64,000 nt of DNA, from NCBI GenBank assembly GCA_035293805.1, contig DATGMD010000010.1, positions 62,001-126,000 on the forward strand. Reading direction: 5' to 3'. The translations under genes were made by a program, and so were the position numbers. A model generated the notes under the pieces. It saw nothing but the letters and a program-made list of their open reading frames with translations. It was not told the DNA's origin and searched no databases. Of this stretch, positions 26,559-33,978 are shown in pieces (within the stretch, counting starts at the first letter, position 1; every line of letters starts with the position of its first letter). Origin of the DNA: JAJPHF01 sp035293805. Its GTDB lineage: Bacteria > Chloroflexota > UBA6077 > JAJPHF01.

Positions 26559-28073
26559 CTACTGGCGGCAAAATCCCAGCTCGGCCAGCAGCTCCTCGGC
26601 CACCGCCACGTCGCTCCACGGCTCGGCCACGGCCTCGACGTGCAGGAATGCCTCGTGCCCCTTGCCCGCCAACAGCACGACGTCGCCCGGCGCCGCCCGA
26701 CCCAGCAGGTGGCGAATGGCCGCGCGCCGGTCCAGCAAGCGGCAATATTGCTCGCCCTCGACTGCGCCCACCCCCCGCGCGCCCGCCTCGATGGCCGTGG
26801 CGATGGCTTCCGGGTCCTCCGGGTAGGCGTCGTCGTTCGTGATGACGAAGTAGTCCGCCAGCTCAGCGGCGATCGCGCCCAGCACCGGCCGATTCTCGCG
26901 CGTCCGGTTCCCGGCGTGCCCAAACGCGAGCAGCACGCGGCCTCGGGTACCCGCGCGCACGGCAGTGAGGGCCGCCCGCAGCGCCTGCGGCGTGTGTGCG
27001 AAGTCCACGTAGACACCGAACGGCTGCCCGCGCCGCACCGGCTGCAAGCGACCCGGCGGTGGCTCGATCGTGCGCCCGGCGGCCTGAATCGCCGCCGCGG
27101 ACACGCCTTCCCCCAGCGCCACCGCCACCGCGGCCAGCCAGTTCGCCACGTTGTGCCGGCCCACGAAGCGGGTCGCCAGCGGCCACCGCCCCTCGGGCGT
27201 GCGGACGACCATCTCGAAGCCGTCCAGGCTCTCCCGCACGTCCTCGGCGCGCACGTCGGCATCGGCGTCCAACGCGTAGCTGACGACAGGGACCGAGCAG
27301 ACGGCCCGCAACCGCGCGCTGGCCGGCTGGTCGGCGTTCAGCACGGCATACCGCCGGCCGCGCTTGGCGGTCGGCTCGCCCAGCATCGTGAACAGGCGAG
27401 CCTTCGCCTCCAGATAGGCGTCGAGCGAGCCGTGGTAGTCCAGGTGCTCGGGGCTGAGGTTCGTGAACACGCCCACGTCGAAGGTGCAGCCCCGCAGCCG
27501 CTCCTGCGCCAGCGCGTGCGAGCTAGCCTCGAGCACTGCGCTGTCGGCCCCGCCGTCGGCGATCGCCGCGAGCACCTCCTGCACGCGGTCCGCCTCGGGC
27601 GTCGTGTGGTGCTCCGCGTTCGGCCGCACCGCCTCGCCGATCTTCAGGTCGGCCGTCGTGTACCAACCGCAGCGCCGTCCCCCGGCCGCGAGCAGGCTGC
27701 CGATCAGCCGCGTGGTCGTCGTCTTGCCGTCCGTGCCCGTGACCCCGATCAAGCGCAGCCGTTCCGCCGGGTGATCCCGCCAGGCGGCCGCGAGATCGGC
27801 CAGCGCGCGGCGCCCGGCCGGGACCGTCACCCAGGCCACCCCGTCGGCGGTGGGCGTGGCGCGCTCGCTCACGACCGCCACTGCGCCGCGCCGCACCGCC
27901 TCGCCGACGAACGCCGTGCCGTCAAAACGCTGACCGGCCAGCGCAACGAACAGCGCGCCTGGCTCGACGGCCCGGGAGTCATGAGTGATGGCGCCGACGA
28001 CGGTGCGGGGGTCGCCCGCGACCAGCTGCGCGCCCGGCGTCGCGGCTACTAGCTCGCCCAGCGTCTTCGGCAC
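26559..28073 (-). CDS. murE: UDP-N-acetylmuramyl-tripeptide synthetase (MurE-type ligase)
   Basis: Adds the third amino acid to the peptidoglycan stem peptide. 504 aa from GTG 28073, preceded by GGAGGAG; the frame is open to 28331 but that part is not protein-like. ATP loop VTGTDGKTTT (111-120), TNLSPEHLDYHGSLDAYLEAK with the carbamylated Lys, YVDFAHTPQAL, then GHAGNRTRENRP where GCGGDRDKGKRP is usual. The specificity loop reads TNDDAYPEDP instead of the DNPR of diaminopimelate enzymes, so the amino acid added may be ornithine, lysine or something else. Confidence 0.93.
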   Translation of the reverse strand: MPKTLGELVAATPGAQLVAGDPRTVVGAITHDSRAVEPGALFVALAGQRFDGTAFVGEAVRRGAVAVVSERATPTADGVAWVTVPAGRRALADLAAAWRDHPAERLRLIGVTGTDGKTTTTRLIGSLLAAGGRRCGWYTTADLKIGEAVRPNAEHHTTPEADRVQEVLAAIADGGADSAVLEASSHALAQERLRGCTFDVGVFTNLSPEHLDYHGSLDAYLEAKARLFTMLGEPTAKRGRRYAVLNADQPASARLRAVCSVPVVSYALDADADVRAEDVRESLDGFEMVVRTPEGRWPLATRFVGRHNVANWLAAVAVALGEGVSAAAIQAAGRTIEPPPGRLQPVRRGQPFGVYVDFAHTPQALRAALTAVRAGTRGRVLLAFGHAGNRTRENRPVLGAIAAELADYFVITNDDAYPEDPEAIATAIEAGARGVGAVEGEQYCRLLDRRAAIRHLLGRAAPGDVVLLAGKGHEAFLHVEAVAEPWSDVAVAEELLAELGFCRQ

Positions 28074-28124
28074 CGCTCCTCCGTGCTGGCGCCCACCGCG
28101 CACGTGGCGTGGGGCGCCGGGGCG

Positions 28125-28149
28125 TCTGGTACACTCCCGGTGTACCAGA
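28125..28149. promoter_or_regulatory. Perfect palindrome between murE and an unknown gene, candidate operator/bidirectional promoter
   Basis: TCTGGTACAC (28125-28134), TCCCG, GTGTACCAGA (28140-28149): exact 10-bp arms. Each arm contains TGGTACAC, which reads as an extended -10 (TG-N-TACAC) in its own direction, so the element could be a back-to-back promoter, an operator, or both. Confidence 0.5.
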
Positions 28150-28189
28150 TGGCCGCGGCCCGCGTCAGCGGCGCGGCGGGGAGCGATGC

Positions 28190-28792
28190 ATGCTCGCGTG
28201 GCCCACCCGCCTCTTTCGCCGTCCCGAGCGCTCGCCGGTGGCCACCGACCCGGAGGAGGAGCGGCAGGTGGCCGAGCGGCTGCTACCGCTAGCGCGGTCG
28301 GTGCTGCTCGCGCCGGGCAGCGACGATCCATCAGCGCTGCTCGCGCTCGCGGAGCGGCTGGCGCCCGTCGGGCACACCGAAGTGCTCACGCCGCCCGACG
28401 TGGGCGTCGAGGCACTGCGGGCCTTGCTAGCGTGCAAGTTCCTGGTCTACGATGCGGCCGCGGCGCCCCGGCGCGGCGTCCTGATCCTCGACCGCCGCCT
28501 CGGATGGCGGGTGCCCGGCTGGGAGCCGCTGCCGGACGCCTTCAAGACCGCCTACCGGCTTCTCTGGACGCGCCTCGGCTACTACACGGTGCAGACCGGC
28601 ACCGTCGAGCAGGTCCACGCCGAGAACCGCGTGTTCTCGTTCGCGGGCCGGGCCACCTGGGTCAACGTGGCCTACCGCGACCTACCGCTACCCGCACCCG
28701 GCGAGCGCCTGCGCGTCCTGGGCATGTTCAGCTTTCTCGGCTCGACCGCACCCGTGCTCCACGCCCTCGCCGTCGAGCCCGCCGAGGCCTGA
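28190..28792 (+). CDS. Protein of unknown function, 200 aa
   Basis: Not recognised. The product opens with a short basic stretch (MLAWPTRLFRRPERSP), has an acidic helical part (EEERQVAERLLPLARSVLL) near residue 25, a middle with LLACKFLVYDAAAAPRRGVL, and an aromatic, hydrophobic end (GRATWVNVAYRDL ... GMFSFLGSTAPVLHALAVE). No signal peptide, no membrane segment and no known motif. Strong GGGGAG site before ATG 28190. GC-rich third positions like its neighbours support coding. It is divergent from murE across a perfect palindrome and 62 bp upstream of uvrC. Confidence 0.75.
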   Translation: MLAWPTRLFRRPERSPVATDPEEERQVAERLLPLARSVLLAPGSDDPSALLALAERLAPVGHTEVLTPPDVGVEALRALLACKFLVYDAAAAPRRGVLILDRRLGWRVPGWEPLPDAFKTAYRLLWTRLGYYTVQTGTVEQVHAENRVFSFAGRATWVNVAYRDLPLPAPGERLRVLGMFSFLGSTAPVLHALAVEPAEA

Positions 28793-28854
28793 GCCCGGCG
28801 GAGTGGTAGAATCTCCTCTGCTCGCGGGTGTTGACGCGGGCAAGGAGCGAACAC

Positions 28855-30714
28855 ATGCAAGCTCAAGGGCTGCTCGCGGAGCGGCTGCGCGCGCTGCCGG
28901 ACCGGCCCGGCGTCTACCTGTTCAAGGACGCGGCCGGCGGCATCATCTACATCGGCAAGGCCACCTCGCTCCAGCACCGCGTGCGCTCGTACTTCCAGGG
29001 CATCGAACACGACCGGAAGAAGCAGAGCATCGTCGGCGAGGCCGTCGACGTCGACTACATCCTGACCGACTCGCCGGTGCAGGCGCTGCGCTGGGAGGCC
29101 GACCTCATCAAGCGCGAGCGGCCGCGGTACAACGTGCGCCTGCGCGACGACAAGGCCTACCCGTACATTCGCATCGCGGTGCAGGAGCCGTGGCCGCACG
29201 TGGGCATCGTGCGGCGCACCGCGGCCGACGGCGCTCGCTACTTCGGCCCGTTCACCGACGCCGACGCCGTCCGCAACACGCTGGACACGCTCAACCGGCT
29301 GTTCCCCTACATCCGCTGCCGCAAGCCCATCACCGGCACCGATCGCCGCGCCTGTATCTACTACGACATCAAGCGCTGCGTGGCACCGTGCATTGGCGCC
29401 GTGAGCAACGCGGAATATCGTCAGCTCATTGAGAGCGCCGCCGGGTTCCTAGAGGGCAAGCAGGACGACGCGCTGGACACGCTGCGGCGAGAGATGGAGG
29501 AGGCGGCCGAAGCGCTGCAGTTCGAGCGCGCCGCCGGGCTGCGCGACCGCATCCGCGCCGCCGAGCGCATCATCGTGCAGCAGCGCGTGGTGGCCGATAG
29601 CCGCGTCGAGCAGGACGCGCTGGGGCTGGCCCGCGAGAACGGCAATGTGTGCGTGCAGGTGTTCTACATTCGCGACGGCAAGCTGCGCGGGCGCGACTAC
29701 TTTCTGCTGGAGGGCGCCGCCGACGAGAGCGACAGCAGCGTCGTGACCTCGTTCCTGCTGCAGCACTACGGCGCGGCCACGCAGCTGCCGCGCGAGATCA
29801 TCCTGCCCGCGCCCGTGGAGGACCCGGCGAGTCTGGAGGCGTGGCTGCTGGACCAGGCAGGGCACCGTGTGGCGCTGCGCGTGCCCCGCCGCGGCAGCGG
29901 CCGGCGGCTGGTCGAGCTAGCGGCCGAGAACGCGCGCGAGGCGCTGGAGCGCCAGAAGGTCGAGTGGCTGAGCGACGCCGCGCGCACCACCGGCGCGCTA
30001 CTGGAGCTGCAGGAGCACCTGGAGCTGGACTCGGCCCCCGAGCGCATCGAGTGCTACGACATCTCGAACACCCAGGGCACCAACTCGGTCGCTAGCCTGG
30101 TCGTCTTCGAGCGCGGCAAGCCGAAGCGCTCGGACTACAAGCGCTTCCAGATCAAGACAGTCGAGGGCGCGAACGACTTCGCGTCGATGGCCGAGGTGCT
30201 GGCGCGGCGCTTCAAGCGCCTGCGCGAGGCTCACGCCGAGGGGGCGGCGCCAGAGGACGGCGACCAGCCGGCCGCGTCTTCCTGGGATAAGGTGCCCGAC
30301 CTGGTGATCGTGGACGGCGGCAAGGGGCAGCTCGGCGCCGCGCTGAAGGTGATGGAGGACCTGGCGCTCGTCGCCATCCCGGTGGTCGGCCTCGCCAAGG
30401 AGCGCGAGGAGATCTTCCTGCCGGGCCGCGCCGAGCCGGTCCTGCTGCCGCGCGGCTCGCAGAGCCTGTTCCTGGTGCAGCGCATCCGCGACGAGGCCCA
30501 CCGGTTTGCGATCACCTACCACCGCAAGCTGCGCGGCAAGAAAGGCCTGCGCTCCGCGCTCGACGACCTGCCGGGCGTGGGTCCCAAGCGCAAGCGGGCG
30601 CTGCTGCGCGCCTTCGGCTCGCTGAACGGCATCCGCTCGGCCAGCGTCGACGAGCTAGCCGCCGTGCCCGGCATGACGCGCAGCACCGCGCAAGTCCTGA
30701 AGGACCGTCTGTAA
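28855..30714 (+). CDS. uvrC: Excinuclease ABC subunit C
   Basis: Makes both incisions in nucleotide excision repair. 619 aa. GIY-YIG domain (15-95): PGVYLFKDAAGGIIYIGKA; UVR motif (about 200-235); RNase H-like nuclease (about 375-545) with IECYDISNTQGTNSVASLVV and VIVDGGKGQL; helix-hairpin-helix pair at the end (DDLPGVGPKRKRALLRAFG). ATG 28855 chosen for AAGGAG seven bases upstream. Its TAA overlaps the ATG of the next gene by one base. Confidence 0.97.
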   Translation: MQAQGLLAERLRALPDRPGVYLFKDAAGGIIYIGKATSLQHRVRSYFQGIEHDRKKQSIVGEAVDVDYILTDSPVQALRWEADLIKRERPRYNVRLRDDKAYPYIRIAVQEPWPHVGIVRRTAADGARYFGPFTDADAVRNTLDTLNRLFPYIRCRKPITGTDRRACIYYDIKRCVAPCIGAVSNAEYRQLIESAAGFLEGKQDDALDTLRREMEEAAEALQFERAAGLRDRIRAAERIIVQQRVVADSRVEQDALGLARENGNVCVQVFYIRDGKLRGRDYFLLEGAADESDSSVVTSFLLQHYGAATQLPREIILPAPVEDPASLEAWLLDQAGHRVALRVPRRGSGRRLVELAAENAREALERQKVEWLSDAARTTGALLELQEHLELDSAPERIECYDISNTQGTNSVASLVVFERGKPKRSDYKRFQIKTVEGANDFASMAEVLARRFKRLREAHAEGAAPEDGDQPAASSWDKVPDLVIVDGGKGQLGAALKVMEDLALVAIPVVGLAKEREEIFLPGRAEPVLLPRGSQSLFLVQRIRDEAHRFAITYHRKLRGKKGLRSALDDLPGVGPKRKRALLRAFGSLNGIRSASVDELAAVPGMTRSTAQVLKDRL

Positions 30715-31523
30715 TGGCGCGGCCCGCCAACCGCGCCCTGACCGGCGGCCAGCCGGTGCCACTCGCCGCCCAGCGACCCGGCCGCCGCCGGCCGGCGCGG
30801 CGCCGCTCGGGCGTAGCCGCCGCCTTTCGAACGCTCGCCGTCGTTCTAATGCTGGCCGCGCTGTTCGGCGCGCTGGCCGGCGCGCTCTACCTGCTCCGCG
30901 AGGTGCCGCCGGCCGGCCCCGCGAAGGACGACCTGATGGCGCAGGCCAGCGCCCATCACGCCGAGTGGGTGCCGCTCGATCAGGTGCCGGCCTCGCTGCA
31001 GCAGGCAATCGTGGCCACCGAGGACGCCCGCTTCTACGAGCACCGTGGCCTCGACGTGCTGGGCACCATCCGCGCGATGCTGGCTAACGTGCGCGCCGGC
31101 CATCCGGTCCAGGGCGGCAGCACGATCAGCCAGCAGCTTGCCAAGCGCTACTTGGAGCGCAGCGACCCAACGGCCGAGCGCAAGCTGCTCGTGCTGGCGA
31201 TGACCGCCAAGCTCGAGCTACGCTACAGCAAGGCGGACATCCTGGAGATGTACCTGAACAGCATCTACTTTGGCCCGTACGCCTACGGCGTCGGCAGCGC
31301 CGCGCGCGTGTACTTCCACAAGCCGGCGGCGGACCTGACGCTGGCCGAGAGCACCATGCTGGCCGGGCTGCCACAGGCCCCGTCCTTATACGATCCGATC
31401 CACGCCCTGCCCCGCGTGAAAGCGCGCCAGGCGGTCGTCATCGCGGCGATGGTGCGCGCTGGCTACCTGACGCCGACGCAGGCCGAGGCGGCGCGGACCG
31501 CCCGCACGGCGCTCGACCGCTGA
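30714..31523 (+). CDS. Monofunctional peptidoglycan glycosyltransferase (GT51)
   Basis: Polymerises lipid II into glycan strands outside the membrane. 269 aa: basic cytosolic tail (1-35), one membrane helix (about 38-62), then GT51 domain with ATEDARFYEHRGLD, GGSTISQQLAKRYL, KLELRYSKADILEMYLN and NSIYFGPYAYGVGSAARVYF, all in the family order. The transpeptidase half of a class A penicillin-binding protein is absent and the gene ends normally, so it is an MtgA-like monofunctional enzyme or a shortened PBP1. Translationally coupled to uvrC by a TAATG overlap. Confidence 0.9.
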   Translation: MARPANRALTGGQPVPLAAQRPGRRRPARRRSGVAAAFRTLAVVLMLAALFGALAGALYLLREVPPAGPAKDDLMAQASAHHAEWVPLDQVPASLQQAIVATEDARFYEHRGLDVLGTIRAMLANVRAGHPVQGGSTISQQLAKRYLERSDPTAERKLLVLAMTAKLELRYSKADILEMYLNSIYFGPYAYGVGSAARVYFHKPAADLTLAESTMLAGLPQAPSLYDPIHALPRVKARQAVVIAAMVRAGYLTPTQAEAARTARTALDR

Positions 31524-31586
31524 TACCAAGCAACGTCGCGTGCTTGCTGCCCGCAACTCACCACGCCGACGAAGGGAGCGCCGCCC

Positions 31587-32300
31587 ATGCCACGCGCCGA
31601 CGGCCGCGAGCCCGATCAGCTTCGCCCAGTCCGGCTGCAGCCGGGCTTCCTGTCCCAGCATCCGGCGAACTGCCTGGTGACGATGGGCAACACCTGGGTG
31701 CTGTGCGCCGCGACCGTGCGCGAGCAAGTACCGCCGTTTCTCGAGGGCCGCAACCGCGGCTGGGTGACCGCCGAGTACAGCATGCTGCCGCCCTCGACAC
31801 CTGACCGCGTGCCGCGCGAGCGCCAGGCCAGCGGCCGCAGCCAGGAGATCAGCCGCCTGGTCGGCCGCAGCCTGCGCGCCGCCGTCGACGCCGCGCTGCT
31901 CGGGCCGCGCACTATTACCGTCGACTGCGACGTGCTCCAGGCCGATGGCGGCACCCGCACCGCTGCGGTCACGGGCGGCTACGTGGCACTGGCGCTAGCG
32001 ATCCGGCACCTGGCCGCCGCGGGTCTGGCCGACACGCGGGCGCTGCGGTGGGCGGTAGCGGCCGTGAGCGTTGGGGTGGTCGCTGACGTGCCCGTGCTCG
32101 ACCTGCCCTACCAGGAGGACGCTCGCGCCGACATGGATATGAACGTCGTGATGACCGACGGCGGCGAGCTAGTCGAAGTACAGGCGACCGCCGAGGGCCG
32201 GCCCTGCCCGCGCGCGGCCTTCACCACACTGCTCGACCTCGCCGCGAAGGGTATCGGCGAGCTACTAGCCGCCCAGCGGCAGGCGCTCGGCCTAGCATGA
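31587..32300 (+). CDS. rph: Ribonuclease PH
   Basis: Phosphorolytic 3' exoribonuclease that trims tRNA precursors. 237 aa. MPRADGREPDQLRPVRLQPG at the start, then GRNRGWVTAEYSMLP, ERQASGRSQEISRLVGRSLR, CDVLQADGGTRTAAVTGGY and the acidic DMDMNVVMTDGGELVEVQ. All motifs are normal. AAGGGAG site upstream. It is 120 bp before a tRNA-Asp gene, a possible substrate. Confidence 0.97.
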   Translation: MPRADGREPDQLRPVRLQPGFLSQHPANCLVTMGNTWVLCAATVREQVPPFLEGRNRGWVTAEYSMLPPSTPDRVPRERQASGRSQEISRLVGRSLRAAVDAALLGPRTITVDCDVLQADGGTRTAAVTGGYVALALAIRHLAAAGLADTRALRWAVAAVSVGVVADVPVLDLPYQEDARADMDMNVVMTDGGELVEVQATAEGRPCPRAAFTTLLDLAAKGIGELLAAQRQALGLA

Positions 32301-32380
32301 CCCGCATGGCGCTCGTCGGCTGCCGTGCTCGCTCCGTGGCTCCAATGCCAGGCCGGCCGCTGCCCGGCGGGCGGACGAGT

Positions 32381-32409
32381 TTGCCGGCTCGGCGCCGATA
32401 TGGTAGGAT
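32381..32409 (+). promoter_or_regulatory. tRNA-Asp promoter
   Basis: TTGCCG (32381-32386), 17 bases, TAGGAT (32404-32409); predicted start about five bases before the mature tRNA. Confidence 0.55.
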
Positions 32410-32420
32410 CATGGGTGCGA

Positions 32421-32494
32421 GGGCTCGTGGTGTAGCGGCCTAACATGCGGCCCTGTCAAGGCCGAGATCGGGGGTTCGAATCCCCTCGAGCCCG
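32421..32494 (+). tRNA. tRNA-Asp (anticodon GTC)
   Basis: 74 nt cloverleaf. Acceptor GGGCTCG (32421-32427) pairs with CGAGCCC (32487-32493), discriminator G. Anticodon loop CTGTCAA between CGGCC and GGCCG gives GTC. T-arm GGGGG-TTCGAAT-CCCCT. CCA is not encoded. Its 3' end plus the next two bases is repeated exactly at 45267-45292. Confidence 0.96.
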
Positions 32495-32496
32495 CC
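32471..32496 (+). repeat. Left copy of 26-bp tRNA-end direct repeat (putative att site)
   Basis: Covers the T-arm and 3' acceptor strand of tRNA-Asp and the two following bases. An identical 26-mer lies at 45267-45292, 12.8 kb away. Shared tRNA 3' ends are the usual attB/att remnants of integrated elements. Confidence 0.55.
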
Positions 32497-32513
32497 CGTG
32501 CAACGCTGGGTTG

Positions 32514-32541
32514 ACGCCTCCGCAGAAACCTGCGGGGGCGT
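32514..32541 (+). terminator. tRNA-Asp terminator hairpin
   Basis: ACGCCTCCGCAG (32514-32525) with CTGCGGGGGCGT (32530-32541), 12 bp with one T-G wobble, AAAC loop. No strong T-tract. Confidence 0.5.
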
Positions 32542-32590
32542 TGTCGTGCTGGGCGCCCGCAGGCGCGCGTCAAGCGCGAACAAGGGCAGG

Positions 32591-32890
32591 CTATTCCGGC
32601 CGCAGGATCGTGCGGACCGCGTGGCCGTCGTCGATCACGATCTCCTCGAACAGCGTCGCGGCCCGCTGGTTCCGCTGCTTGGGCATGGCATCCGCGCATG
32701 CCGCGGGCACGTCGTCCGCGCAGATGGAGGCCGCCACCATCCGCACGGTGTTCGTCCAGCCGGCCGCCGCGGCCGCCCGGGCGAGTGGCGGCGAGGCGTG
32801 GACTGCTTCCGCGGTCGGTTCCCACGGCTCGCGGCCTTGCTCGGCGAGGGGGAAGCGGACGGGCTCGCCTGCTGCGCCGAGTAGAGTCAC
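32591..32890 (-). CDS. Small ORF of unknown function behind the LysR gene (99 aa)
   Basis: Not recognised. GTG start overlapping the LysR stop by four bases (GTGA), a common coupling in this genome. The end (QRAATLFEEIVIDDGHAVRT) faintly resembles the tail of serine recombinases, which would fit its place beside the putative att site, but the rest shows no recombinase motif. It may be a remnant or a chance frame; codon bias in this GC-rich DNA cannot settle it. Confidence 0.35.
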   Translation of the reverse strand: MTLLGAAGEPVRFPLAEQGREPWEPTAEAVHASPPLARAAAAAGWTNTVRMVAASICADDVPAACADAMPKQRNQRAATLFEEIVIDDGHAVRTILRPE

Positions 32891-33798
32891 ACTAGCCCAC
32901 CAGCGAGGTGCGGCGCGCACGCCTCGCGCAGGCGGCTTAGCGCCTGTTGGAGCAGCGGCGACCAGTGGTGTCCCCGTCGATATACCAGCTCGTACTGCAC
33001 CAGAAGCGGCGCGTGGTCCCAGTGCAGCTCGCGGAGGGCTCCCTGCGCGAGATCCGTCACGACGGTGCTGCGGATCACGATCCCGATGCCTACCCCGTCG
33101 CGCGTGGCCTGGCGGATGGAATCGGCATCGGTCAGCTCCATCGCCACGGCGTAGCCGGCCACCCCGCTCGACGCGAGCAGCGCATCGATGATGGTGCGGT
33201 GCACCGTGCCCGGCAAGCCGGTCACGAAGCGGTGCTGGAGTATGTCCGCGGGCGTCACGCGTGGCACACGGGCCAGTGGATGCGCGGGTGGCACGGCCAG
33301 GATGACCTCCGCCCGCAGCAGCGGCTCGTGCACCAGCCCCGGTACTGGCCCGGCGCTCAGAACGCACCCGAAATCACATTGTCCCTGCAGAACCAGCTCG
33401 CGCACGCGCTCGAGCGCATCGACTGTAATCGTGCAGTGAACGGATGGGTACTGCCGCACGAACGCGCCGAGGAGCTGGGTCATGAGCAGGGCAGCAGTTC
33501 CGATGCTCGCCCCCACTGCAATCCGCCCACGGTTGCCCTCTTGGATCTCGGCAAACGCTCGGTAGACATCCTGAGCGCCGCTGAGCGTTTGCACGGCATA
33601 AGCGTAGAGTACTTCGCCGGCTTCGGTCGGGACGACACGACGGGCGCGCCGCTGCAATAGCCGCACTCCGACCTCTTCCTCGAGCGCGCGGAGCCGCATA
33701 CTCACGCCGGCCGGGCTCATCACCAGCTGCCGCGCGGCGGCGACGATGCCCCCCGTTTCCACTACCGCGCGGAACACGGCCAGGCGGTGGAGGTTCAT
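32887..33798 (-). CDS. LysR family transcriptional regulator
   Basis: 303 aa. Winged helix-turn-helix at 1-60 (MNLHRLAVFRAVVETGGIVA, SPAGVSMRLRALEEEVG), linker helix, then a periplasmic-binding-fold effector domain from about residue 90 (GRIAVGASIGTAALLMTQLL). It reads away from the catabolic genes, with a palindrome at 33813-33828 placed as expected for autorepression of itself and activation of the dioxygenase operon. The inducer is unknown, presumably the aromatic substrate or a pathway intermediate. Confidence 0.95.
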   Translation of the reverse strand: MNLHRLAVFRAVVETGGIVAAARQLVMSPAGVSMRLRALEEEVGVRLLQRRARRVVPTEAGEVLYAYAVQTLSGAQDVYRAFAEIQEGNRGRIAVGASIGTAALLMTQLLGAFVRQYPSVHCTITVDALERVRELVLQGQCDFGCVLSAGPVPGLVHEPLLRAEVILAVPPAHPLARVPRVTPADILQHRFVTGLPGTVHRTIIDALLASSGVAGYAVAMELTDADSIRQATRDGVGIGIVIRSTVVTDLAQGALRELHWDHAPLLVQYELVYRRGHHWSPLLQQALSRLREACAPHLAGGLV

Positions 33799-33812
33799 TC
33801 ACCGACTCCAGA

Positions 33813-33828
33813 TTCACGTTTGCGTGAA
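33813..33828. promoter_or_regulatory. Putative LysR operator
   Basis: TTCACG-TTTG-CGTGAA, a perfect 6-bp inverted repeat that fits the TTCA-N8-TGAA form of LysR-type boxes. Its centre is about 65 bp upstream of the predicted dioxygenase start site and about +3 to +18 of the LysR transcript. Confidence 0.6.
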
Positions 33829-33837
33829 ATCAGGTCA

Positions 33838-33865
33838 ATCATAGCGTTTATTGACATGAAAGCAA
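33838..33865 (-). promoter_or_regulatory. LysR gene promoter
   Basis: Minus strand: TTGCTT (33865-33860), 16 bases, TATGAT (33843-33838). Overlaps the -35 of the divergent dioxygenase promoter. Confidence 0.5.
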
Positions 33866-33879
33866 GTCCGCAGTACAGT
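33851..33879 (+). promoter_or_regulatory. Catabolic operon promoter
   Basis: TTGACA (33851-33856), 17 bases, TACAGT (33874-33879). Near-consensus. Leader of about 93 nt to the bicupin dioxygenase gene. Confidence 0.7.
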
Positions 33880-33978
33880 GGCCGCGAGCGCGGGTTCAGG
33901 CAGTGAGTGCACTATCGTCCGCACCGGGGCGGGCAGCGTCAGGTGGTGGGACATTGCAGTCGCGTTCGGGAGACGACC

